Source: Xiphophorus maculatus (Eukaryota; Chordata; Actinopteri; Cyprinodontiformes; Poeciliidae). From it: 64,000 nt of DNA. Numbering within the stretch: position 1 is the stretch's first letter; the number at the start of each line of letters is the position of its first letter. Below the pieces are notes generated by a model, which worked only from the letters and a program-made list of their open reading frames with translations, did not search any database and had not been told where the DNA came from. The translations under genes were made by a program, and so were the position numbers. The stretch lies in NCBI RefSeq assembly GCF_002775205.1, contig NC_036446.1:18104565-18168564 (forward strand). Direction: 5' to 3'. Shown here piece after piece: positions 50,395 to 61,100 of this stretch.

Positions 50395-53300
50395 ATGGCC
50401 AAAAAGAGGAGAGATGTACGAGACTCGGACAATTTGTCCTCATCGGCGCAGACGGAAGTGAAGTCTGGCGACAGAGACTCTCAGCTTCTGAAAGGTAAGT
50501 TCTCTAAAGAGGCTAACTGTTGACCTGAGAGGAAAGGGGGATTGAATACCTATCGGCAATACAAATTAGGCAACACACTGCGCTTCGGTCTTCTTATTTA
50601 CACGAACATCGGTCAGTATTGAAGAGCAGGAGCTAAAGTTAGCCACAGCGAGCTAGTGAAAAATTACCCTCGAGCGATGACTTCGATGGTTAGCATGATA
50701 CCGTCAAATATAGTAACAGCTAAACAGCGAAACATACTTCTATCTTTTTAAAATAGCAACCCGGGGCAGCTGTAACTGTAACATTAAAATCACACGACAT
50801 AATAGAGTTTTACCTCCTGTGATTAGATAAATAGTTTACGATATTCGTCGGACCATCGTTGATCCTTAGGGGCAGTTAACTCTAATTTAGTCCTGGGAAA
50901 TCTACAGACATTTGTCATGAAAACAAACCGGAAACTAATCAAAGGAACTACAGTACAGACCAAAGGTTTGGACACACCTTTTAATTCAATGAGTTTCCTT
51001 TATTTTCATGACTATTGACATTGTAGATTCACACTGAAGGCATCAAAACTATGAATAACACATGTGGAAATATGTACTAAACAAAAAAGTGTAAAACAAC
51101 AGAAAATACCCCTTATATTCTAGTTTCTTCAAAGTAGCAACCTTTTGCTGTGATTACTGCTTTGCACACACTCTGCATTTTCTTGATGAGCTTCAAGAGG
51201 TAGTCACCTGAAATGGTTTTCACTTCATAGGTGTGTCCTGTCAGGTTAATAAGTGGGATTTCTTGCCTTATAAACAGTCATGAAAATAAAGAAAACCCAT
51301 TGAATTAGAAGGTGTGTCCAAACCTTTGGTCTGTACTGTATATTTATCACTCGTGTTAGTTCTCTGATTCTTGGTTACAATTTTAGACATTGCTGGAATG
51401 CTGTGGCCAAAAACATATTTGTTTACGTGAATTGAGTGAATAAGTAAATTATAGGTCATTTAATTTATACCTGTACATTATATCAGGTTGTAATGGTCTA
51501 AGGCTAAGCAGTATTAAAATTGCAACAGGTGCCAGAGTTGCACTGCCTGTCGGGTCATGATACTCCCACTGCCATGCATTCATGTCTTTTACACATCTGT
51601 TAACATCTGTTAATTTTTCCACCTGATTCTAGCCATCATACATTTTTTATGAGTTTGATTAAACAGAAGAATGCTAAAAGGTTTTCAAAATAACATGCCA
51701 TCTTGAGAAAGTCATTAAATAGTTGTATCTTTCCTGAAGCTCGATTAAATGAGCTGTGACACCAGCAGCAGGAGTCTGTCCCACATGAAAACCAGAGTTT
51801 CCTTAGGGGCCTCAAACAGTGATCCAAAAGACATAAACAAATGACTCAAAACTCCCGAGGAGCAGGATTATCTGGTTTTTACAATAACTATCATTTTCTT
51901 TTCTCACAGAGGCTCAACAAAGTATAGGAGGCTCAACACGCATGTCTCTGCTAATTCTGGCATCAATATTTGCCTGCTCTGCCTCAGTCATGTACTTGGT
52001 CTACAGGAACTTCCCAGAACTTCAAGAGTAAGTTGCTGTTTGGTTTAGCAAATTTTAAACGGGTTATGTGTGGGGGGTGGCAGCATCAGACGTTGTACCT
52101 TTTAGTGTGAGTCACTATTATTAATAATAATACTCTGTTGCTTTAATACTTTACTGTTGAATACAATCAGTTTATTCTAGTTGAGAGGCTTGCTTTCACT
52201 GAGAGCAAGCCTCAGAAATAATCTTTTGATTGAAATGCTCAGTCCTTTTTTTCCTGACCACCTGCGAATTTTGTAAATGAGTTTTAAGAGAGCTTCAGAT
52301 TTAAATATGAAATTTTACTAATAACATGATCAGACTTTGTTTACACTGGGGAAACAGTAAGCAAAACTTATAGTTAAAATGAACTTGTCAGCTCTTTTGT
52401 TAAATGTAGATAAAGGCTTTATATTAGTGTTTAAACTGAAGGAGAGAAATGTTTATGATAAAAGCAAGAAATGGACTCCAACAGCAGAACATCTGTCAAA
52501 ACATGAGCAATAGAACTGATGACTTATTACAGGTAAATTAACAACTATATGTAACCCTCCTTGCTTGGTTGTTTGTCATCTTTTAGAATGACACAGAATG
52601 AAACACATTTCACAATGTGACTTCTGACTGCATGCTAGTGGCTCCACCAGCATTCCTCAGAATTCTTTATTTTTCTTTTTTTTTTTTTTTTGATGTGATT
52701 ATATAGTTTTTAAAACAGTTGACAATTTCTCAAAAATAAAACAAAACATTCTTATTCCAAAAATAACATCCAACAACACAAAACAGTAAAATAACAGACA
52801 ACTGCCATAGGAGTTAACAGTTACAATATTCACAAAACACATCTTTTAAAAAAAAAAAATATTGATTAATTTATACTTTGAACCCATCTAGTGTGACACA
52901 GAATGAAACGCTCTTCACAATGTGACTTCTGACAGCATGCAAGTGGCCCCACAGCTGAAAAATAAAAGACACAGTTAGTGTCGTGACTGAGTGGTCAGCC
53001 ACAAACACCAACTTATAGGGTCATATTTTTCCAGCCAACCACTTTACAACTTTACAAATTACATTTGTAGATGTTAAAAGTTCTTACAGTATTTTGTTAA
53101 TTGTTGAACTAGAAAAATATGACCCTCAGTAAAAAAAAAAAAAAAAACGTAGTGAAGAGCTGCTTCACTCGCACCTACCTTCACTAGCATTCCTCAGAAT
53201 TCTGGTGGGGGAAGCCGCGAAAGTGCCTGAAGGACCCGTTGCATGCAGTTACTTATCACATCACTAGGTGGTTCTAAACGTATGCATCGATTAAAAATCT

Positions 53301-54294
53301 CATTATAAATACATGCTATTATTATTTTGGGTAAAAGTCACATACAGGTACATACACACTTTTCTCTCTGTAACATATAGCTGCATCATACTTTAGTCAT
53401 ACTTCCTCACCTTTTACTTTTACCTCAAAACTATCGAGTGTTTAAAACATGTCATGTTTAGAGGAGTAGCAGTGCTAAAGGAAGGACTCTGCTGTTTATC
53501 TGAGAATACATGATTAGAATTTTATGCTTGTTTTATTCTGAATTGCAATTGTCTTTTTTTTTATACAGTGATGAAATGGAAAAAATCAAGATCCCTAAAG
53601 ACATGGATGATGCCAAAGCTTTAGGAACAGTGTTGTCCAAATATAAGGACACCTACTACACCCAGGTGTTGGTGGCATATTTTGCAACATATATTTTGTA
53701 TCCTTAAATAGAAAAAAAAATCCCTTTTTGATTAATGAATTTTGGTTTGTTTTTTTGGCATTTAATCATTAATTTTGATTCAATTTTGTTTTGAACTTGG
53801 TGTAATATTGTTAGGCATGGCTGTTCTCTGATTTTTTTCCCCCTACTATTGCTTTTCACTGTATAGAAAGTGTTTCAATGTGTTTGTGGAGGAGTTCACC
53901 TTAACACTTGAGTCAGCCTCCAGACGTTTGCTATCCCTGGATCAATCTTCCTCAGCATCCTGTCTGGCTACCTTTACCCTTTCCCTTTGGCTCTTTTCTT
54001 AGTCTGCTTGGTGAGTAGAAAAGCTGTGGAAAATGAATTTGAAACAAGCCCTGCATAGTAACAAATACATCTATGCAAGAATATGCACATCCAGGATGAG
54101 CAATGGTTTTTTAAATTACTTTATTGTATTTCTACAAAGTATTAATTGAACATAAAAATCCATCGGATCATGCAGTTTTTTTGCCAAGCAAAATACTTTT
54201 TCAGAAAGACTTATTAACATGGTTTAAATTTCAATTATATAACTAGTAAGATTAAACTTTGTTGCTGCTATATAGACTTCCTTAAATTTATTCA

Positions 54295-54327
<33 letters not shown>

Positions 54328-55534
54328 TTTACAAAGTTTCTGACTTAGTTCAGCACATGAATGTGCCACTACTGGTTTTATTGTTTTCTCTGCCCGTCTT
54401 GCAACACTTTCAGTTTTCTATATTCTAACAATCTGTGTGAAAACTGTTTTGCAAAATATTATTCATAAATGTGTTCATAGTAGCAAGGGTTGTGGTTAGA
54501 GCGTGAAAACCCAAAACCCTCAACGTCATCTTTGGAACTTCTTGGTGTGGTTTCTAAATAACTGCACAACTGCTGCTTGATGTTAAGTATGCTAAGTATA
54601 CAGCTGCTGGTTGGAGATAGACATTATTCTAATCTGCTGTTTATTTGTTCATTTAAGGTTGTTTTTCAGTTTATGATTTTTAACTCCTATGTGGCCTCTT
54701 TCCCTTTGATGTTTTAATATGTCGTCATTTTTCACATGACGACATACGTATGTAACTGCTATTCTTCTGGCAGTGTTCTGGACTTGGAGCTTCCTTCTGC
54801 TATATGTTGTCATATCTGGTGGGCCGACCGGTGGTCTACAAATACCTCACAGAGAAAGCACAAAAATGGTCCCAGCAGGTAATGATTCATAATAACATTA
54901 ACTTGTGCTTTTAGCGGAATTCTGAAGACATAGAAACAAAGTTAAAAAAACAAAGTTAAACTGAAATTACATTTTTGTAATTTTTTGAATTAATGACTAG
55001 TCTATGAATCAAGCAGTCATAGCTCGCATTTTTTTCCTTTATGTTGATTGTACTATGAATGTTTTGAAAAGTTAAATTTTTCTGGTAATGTTTTACCAAG
55101 GTAGGACTAAGTTTCTTCTTTTTTCTTTACTTGTTGGCAGGTTGACAAACACAGAGATCATTTAATCAATTACATCATCTTCCTGAGGATAACCCCCTTC
55201 CTTCCAAACTGGTTCATTAACATCACCTCTCCAGTCATCAACGTGCCTTTGGGGGTGTTCTTTGTCGGAACCTTCCTCGGTAACATCCTTTGTGCTTTCT
55301 ATTTTATTTTCCTTTTGGTGAGATTGGTTGTTCCTCACTCGCTTGTGTTTACCCCGACTGACAGGAGTGGCGCCACCGTCCTTTGTAGCGATCAATGCTG
55401 GAACAACGCTGTACAAGCTCACCACAGCCGGCGAGGCCGTGTCCTGGAACTCCCTGGCCGTGCTCGGCATCCTCGCCGTTCTCTCCATCTTGCCCGTCTG
55501 CTTCCAGAAAAAGCTGCAGCAGAAACTCGAGTAA
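50395..55534 (+). CDS. tmem41b: Transmembrane protein 41B, ER lipid scramblase (complete, 7 coding exons)
   Basis: Coding exons: 50395-50494, 51910-52027, 53569-53697, 53917-54010, 54774-54878, 55141-55279 and 55365-55534. They sum to 855 nt, or 284 aa plus TAA; human is 291 aa. The start at 50395 (MAKKRRDVRDSD) follows the family pattern of a basic start and a variable cytosolic tail. Then comes a first membrane helix (about residues 45-66, MSLLILASIFACSASVMYLV), the conserved KDMDDAKALGTVLSKYKD stretch, and the VTT/DedA domain with FAIPGSIFLSILSG and RITPFLPNWFINITSP. The tail is KKLQQKLE. Known role: an ER phospholipid scramblase acting with VMP1 in autophagosome formation and lipoprotein release. 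Exon 4 uses the AG at 53915-53916, which restores FLQTF; the AG seven bases later would break the frame. Confidence 0.95.
50949..51340. mobile_element. Tc1/mariner-type MITE with long terminal inverted repeats
   Basis: A TA dinucleotide flanks both ends (50949-50950 and 51339-51340), as expected for Tc1/mariner insertion. Each end starts cagtacagaccaaaggtttg. The inverted repeats run about 62 bp with three mismatches by my count. The interior has no transposase. It lies in tmem41b intron 1. Confidence 0.85.
52590..53203. repeat. Duplicated segment, second copy interrupted
   Basis: A unit at 52590-52666 (from gacacagaatgaaac to agcattcctcagaattct) recurs as 52895-52952 plus 53186-53203, split by about 230 bp. 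The interrupting DNA holds a 14-bp inverted repeat (53018-53031 with 53112-53125) and an A run. It lies in tmem41b intron 2. Confidence 0.6.
54295..54327. repeat. (ATT)n microsatellite
   Basis: About eleven ATT units in tmem41b intron 4. Confidence 0.9.
54719..54745. repeat. 10-bp inverted repeat near a tmem41b acceptor
   Basis: atgtcgtcat (54719-54728) and atgacgacat (54736-54745) are exact reverse complements with a 7-nt spacer, about 28 bases before exon 54774-54878. A stem here could affect branch-point access, but that is speculation. Confidence 0.5.
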
Positions 55535-56478
55535 AACTCTTCAAACACCTCAGCATCTTCTTCGCCGACTGACCCCACGGTTCCCTTTGGTTGGCTCAGG
55601 ACCTCAGCCGTCGCACTGTAACCGCTTTTGCGTCAGTCTCGTGCACAGCTGCTGGAGTGCCGTTCGTGGAGAAGTCATAACAAGCACTGACCACAAAATG
55701 CATGCTGTGGTGGATTTCTTTTTCTTTTTTTTTTGCTCATGCTAAGCAACATGTAAACTACTTCTGTGCAGAATTATTTTCTGTGACTCATGTTGCTGAT
55801 TCTGGCACAGTTTGTAAATAAGAAAATAGATTTATTTGTTTTTATTTAAGGCACGGCTTATTTTTCATTCTTTCCAGACAAGTACAGGTGCTATTGGTAG
55901 GATCCTTTCATGGTCTTGCTGCTGTGCACAGGTTGTTATTCTGTCTGCAGCAGTGCCATTAGTATCTTATTGAAACTGTAGTGAACATCCGCCTTTAAAG
56001 TCACCAGAGCAATGGTTGGCTATCTCTGGCTGAATAACACCTTCCAAACGGTCAAGTCTTTAATTCTATTAATATTTATTTGAACATTTTTTTATCTCAA
56101 TTGTCTGTACCACCACAGCAATAATGTGACACTGTTCTGTTTTGATTTTATTTTTTAATGCTTAATCTTTTGAGGTGAAAATGGGTGTTCTAACTAAAAT
56201 TGTGCCTGGATTCATTGCCACACTTTTCCCTTTTTAACCTCTATTTTAATATAAGCAGCCTAAAGAAGGACTTTGCTTTTTTCCCAAACACGCTCAAGCT
56301 TAATGTTTCATTTCCTGAGAAGATTTCCAGGGATTGATACTCTTCTGTCATCTTTAACTTATTCAAAGTAAATATTAATGAGAGGGGGTTTATTAGAGCT
56401 ATTAAGAGGTCTGTATTTGTACGCTTAAAAACACTATTGACTTTGAAAATGGAACTTATGCATTTGGTGAGGGAAATC

Positions 56479-56484
56479 AATAAA
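56479..56484 (+). terminator. Candidate tmem41b poly(A) signal
   Basis: AATAAA in aatcaataaattatg, about 945 bases past the stop codon. A second hexamer cluster follows within 100 bases. Confidence 0.35.
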
Positions 56485-57506
56485 TTATGATTAATGCAAT
56501 CCTATCCCTTTTTCCTATGTAGTCAAAAACTTCTAACTTCATATTTCTCGCAAATGCTGATTCTCCCCAAAAAAATAAATAAATAACGCAGGTACATTTT
56601 GATTGCTATTACAGTGATGTTTTCTACAGAGTCCCATTACCAACCTCAGACTGAATATTTATTTGTTCTTAATGGTATTTTATTCCTAAGAAAGTAGATA
56701 ATTTTTGTCATCCCCTTTTTTATTTTATTTTAAATTGCAGTATTATTCTGTGCTGAGTAGTGAAGTCCTTCTGTTTCTGTAACAACCGGATAAGTTTCTT
56801 TCTGTCCAGACTAAGTTTTTTTTAATTCACCAATTAAAATGTTTTTACTTTGCAATTAAACTGCTGTCTGTAAAAAGAGCATGTTTGTTTTTTTGTAGAT
56901 GCTTGATGTTGAATTTCTCAAGTATGAGGTTTTAATGGATGGGTTAGTTCTTTGTGTTCATAAAACATTAAGTTCTCTTGAATGACAATGTTTTCCTTTC
57001 ACATCTCAATTATTGTTTGCTTTACTTCAAATTTGAAAAAACAAACAACAAACCCTTTAAATAGAACAAGAAATTCCACACAATTAAAGTGTGAATAGTG
57101 CCACCAAGTGGTGATGATTGGTTATTCAGGCCATTCTTCAAGTTCACTGGCAGAGCAGAGATTTTAGATTCCTAAAAATTTGGCAACAGACAGTTTCGGG
57201 TTATTATAATTGATATTACGAAAATGTACAGATCAGAGCCCCTCCTGCGTAGTAGAAATAATTTGATGCTATGTCTATATATTTTAGAAAACGACTAAAT
57301 AACTTTAGTTATTCTTATTAATAACTACAATAAGAATGCCTATCTGTGTATCAGCAACCCTTTGATTTTGACATCCTCTTCAGAAATAAAAGAATATAGC
57401 AAAAATATACTCTGCAGCCTTTATTTGTTGAAAATAATGAGTGCTTATATACTCAATAATAATTGGGGACCTCTGTTAACGTGTTCTGAAAGCTGAAAAT
57501 GTTGCC

Positions 57507-57538
57507 ACCATCAATTCAAAAACGTTTGAATTGATGGT
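57507..57538. repeat. Perfect 14-bp hairpin, 4-nt loop
   Basis: accatcaattcaaa (57507-57520) and tttgaattgatggt (57525-57538) are exact reverse complements around aacg. A partial third copy (attaattcaaacgtt) follows at about 57546. Probably a remnant of an AT-rich MITE. Confidence 0.7.
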
Positions 57539-58024
57539 CATGAACATTAATTCAAACGTTACCCAAGCATTTCACAGAAATTTTCTTTAATATTCACAAG
57601 TTCCTACATGTATTTAGGTTTCAAATTTATTTCAAATGCACATATGTTTACTAAGACACTTAGGTTAACCTTAGGTATTTAATCTTTACTTAGAAGAAAG
57701 TTTATTTGAGACAATTACTCATGTAAATTAAGTTTGTTCGTTAATTTAGAAGCTAATGTTAGAAATCTAATTCAATTCTAATTTTAAAGCTTGTGCATTT
57801 GAATTAGAGCTTTTAATTTGAAGGGCGTTTTATTTTGAAGGATGCGTGAGCGGATGTGTTCGGATCGGCTGTGCCTACTGCGGGCTCAGCAGCTAAATAT
57901 GAGTGCAGATTTTCGAGCCTCGCAGTAGCGTCTCGCACGTAATGGCCAGGAGAAATCACTTTTCCGAGTTACTTTAATATGCTCGGTGTTCCAGGTGTGA
58001 GGGCATCACCGGACCAGTCCCAAA

Positions 58025-58124
58025 ATGACCACCGGTTTCAGCTCCGGTTCCTCCCGGTTCGCAGATTATTTTGTGATCTGCGGACTCGACACCGAAAGCG
58101 GGCTGGAACCCGACGAACTGTCCG
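58025..58124 (+). CDS. dennd5a: DENN domain-containing protein 5A, first coding exon only
   Basis: ATG at 58025 in the context aaaATGacc opens 33 codons plus one base, ending at a gtaagc donor. The peptide [20 protein letters not shown] continues [13 protein letters not shown]. The [14 protein letters not shown](S/T)GLEPDELS core is the N-terminus of DENND5A; the paralogue DENND5B has RFAHYFVLCG there. Known role: a Rab6-interacting protein and Rab GEF in Golgi and endosome traffic. The remaining exons lie beyond the right edge. Position next to tmem41b matches human synteny. Confidence 0.9.
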
Positions 58125-61100
58125 GTAAGCCTATTAGCCGTTGGGATAAAATGTCGTGTTGATGCTGGGCGAAATAAGGAAAAACTAGATTGTTAAACAT
58201 GTGTTCCTACAGTATTTATTTTCCTTTTGGGGCTCTTTGTTTTCCGTTGTACTCACTCTTGTTTATTTGTGTGTTTTTAATATGTAACGTCGGCTGTTGA
58301 GGTGAAAGCGAATCGAGTATAATAACGCTGGGCCTAGTTTACCTTCCCTCCGCCTGTTTGTTTGTAACGCTCGATTAGGATCGACGGGATTACTGACTGA
58401 CTATTCCTCTTTATCTCATTTTAATTCAGTGGTTGTCCTTAACCTCCTCTCTGTCCGTGTTGGGGTGTGTTGTAATAAACATTTAAAGTGGAAAACACTC
58501 AGCTTCAAATGCACTTTAGAGCGGAGTACGTATATTTAACAGTTATGTGCTTGTTACAATTACATAAAGAGAATACATGAAAATAGTCATGCACACATGA
58601 CGTAGTTCAGACTGTCAGATGTCCCCTACACAATACCAGCATCCACCAGAGACTCGCTGTACTTGTAACATTTTAAAAAGGGCACACCCTTCCATTCATA
58701 AACAATGACATAAATAGCTTAAATGCCTAATCTTAGCACAATAGTCCGTCACACTTCTGTATTTTCCCCCCTCATGGGCCCCTTTTGTTGTTGTTGTTTT
58801 TTTTCCTCAGCAAAAGTATTGTGATTGAAAGAGACCTCTGCAGCATATAGTTTGGGAGCTGAAGTGATAGGATACAAGTAATTGAGACTTTCAAGGGACA
58901 ATCTTCACCTAGGCCTCCCACTGTGAATAAGATTTGATGGCATTTGTTATGCTGTAGGGGGGACACTTTGGTGCCATGGCAAGTGATTAGTTTAAATGCA
59001 ACGATGAAAGTGTGACGTGAGTGGCCAACACTGTGTACAAGTGTTTGGCACATTGGTGTGTGATGACCAGGACGGTGATGTCAGGGCCGACATGTGGTAT
59101 TAAATCACCAGATCTCAGCTCAACTGACATGCAGGACTGATGATTGCCTCAGAAATGAAAACACAAACCGAGAAAACACCTTTTTGTTGCCTGTTGACAA
59201 TGAAACAGACCCGAAGCACTGTCAGTACTTTAGACAACAACTGTGCTAGTGTGCAGCAACAAATTTAACTAAACATTTTGAATTCAACGATACCTTTGAC
59301 ATAAGAAGCCTAATCACTGTTTTCAAATTTAAATACAGTACTATACATTTTCTCAGTTAACAAAGTCTGCTTTGGGAAGTTTTTAGGTCTGTTAATTTCC
59401 TTTAAGTGTTTTTACTGTTTTATGATATTAAACTTTGTAAGATGTACCAGGCTTTTTAGTGCTAATGTCAGGGTTTCCCACTCTAATGCCAGTGTTAACA
59501 ATACTTTATGGGGAAACCCTGAATGCTTAAGAACTAAACACCAGTCTACTGACCTCAGATTATATCTTTAAGATTATATTTGCATTCAAATGTCCCATTA
59601 TGCTTATTAATACTGAAACTTCTTGTTCTGGTTTGTAAAAACGACTCTTTTCAACTTAAAACGGGTAACAACTGGGGCTAGAATCCCATTACTTTCAGTC
59701 TTGTTTAATTGGGCAACCTTGAATATTTTGCTGTCTGAAAACAGGAACCAATTAAAATCTGTGAAATTTTCCTGTTATCTTGTTTCTGTCTCATTCAGGT
59801 GTGATTTATTGTGACTCAACAGGTAGTGAAAGGCCTGTGAGGCTGCTGTAGCTGAAAGAAACTTCTTCCCTCCTTAAAGTGACAACCGCACCAAAAATCG
59901 TTTTAGTTGTTTAAGGGTAATGTGCTTCTCCTTTTTACTTCCTTTCTCAAGTTCCTGTTTACAGCTTTAAGGACAAATTCTAGGATGAAATAAAACTTAA
60001 GAGCATGCAGTCTCCTTTTTGTAACCAGGCACTATGGTTACCCTGATACTAAAATTTCATCCTTTGATAGTGATGCTAAGAAAAATGCCCCAGACAATTT
60101 TCAATACCACAGAAACCTTTTTTGAAAGGACAGAAATCTTTCTAGAGAATGCCCTCAGAAGCATACAACTAAAAACAGTATAAAGATACTGGCTCTATCT
60201 TTATTGGGGTAAGACCAATGAATAGAAGGCAATTTAGCACCCATTTAGAAAAGAAATATATAAATTGAAAGTGTTACTTTCCTGTAGAGCAATACATTAA
60301 ACAAACCCTTCATGAAAGTATGTATGTTGAATTCAGTTAAGCAGTTCATTGGAAATACCTTTTTTGTTATGAAATAAGCAAAACGTTGTTGCCCATGCAA
60401 AGCATGTTTACAGTGTAGAAAAATCCAGTTTGTACAGATGAATGAATGAATATACTTTATTAACCCTACTGGGAAGTTCACAAAGTATTTAGCAGCAGAT
60501 CTGTTCAGTTTCTGGTCATTTTTGCACCTTTTTTTCCCTCCATGATCAACTTGAGTGAGCTAGATTCATAAAAAGTCAGATCGCTGTGAGTTCTGACTGG
60601 TTCCTGCTCACCGTTGTTGACACATTGTCATTTTAACATCGCAATGGGGCTATAAGTAAGTTGTCAAAATTTAAATAGAAAGTGTTACATCGCGTGGCTT
60701 TACTACTTCAGTTCAGGACATGCAAGAGCTTTACTTAGCTTCTCACATTCATCTTAAACAGCGGAGCTTCTGTATTTAAGACGCTTCACTGGCATAATGG
60801 TGCTAAGCTAGCACGATGACTTACTTTCTCCCTTCAACTTTTTTTGACATTCCTGTCTTATGAGCAATATCCCTTGAGTCAAAATGTTTGCTTTTTTGAC
60901 TGAAGAGGGCCACAGAGGTTCTTCTCCAGATGTGCTTGCCATGCTATGGGAGTTGAATCGCACTATAGATGAAAATGTGCTAACCAATTGTCAATTCCCA
61001 GCACCACACTGCTGTTTTGATTCTTAGCCATGATTGTTCAGGTGAGCTCTTGCAAGTGAGGGAAGGGAGTGTCTGTGTGTCTGCAGGGCTGCCGTGCAGC

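Larger units (their letters stand above)
55535..58024. other. tmem41b 3' UTR and spacer to dennd5a
   Basis: After the tmem41b TAA the sequence is T-rich with candidate AATAAA hexamers at 56479-56484 and in a cluster near 56573-56586. From about 57830 it becomes CpG-rich, consistent with the dennd5a promoter and 5' UTR. A hairpin lies at 57507-57538. No other gene is supported in these 2.5 kb. Confidence 0.55.

Noticed and set aside
50240-50461. Open frame upstream of and overlapping tmem41b exon 1
   Set aside because: It lacks an ATG at its start and runs out of frame through the tmem41b start. The tmem41b frame from 50395 matches the family.
55162-55578. 138-codon minus-strand frame over the tmem41b 3' exons
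   Set aside because: It overlaps two verified tmem41b exons in antisense and has no family similarity.
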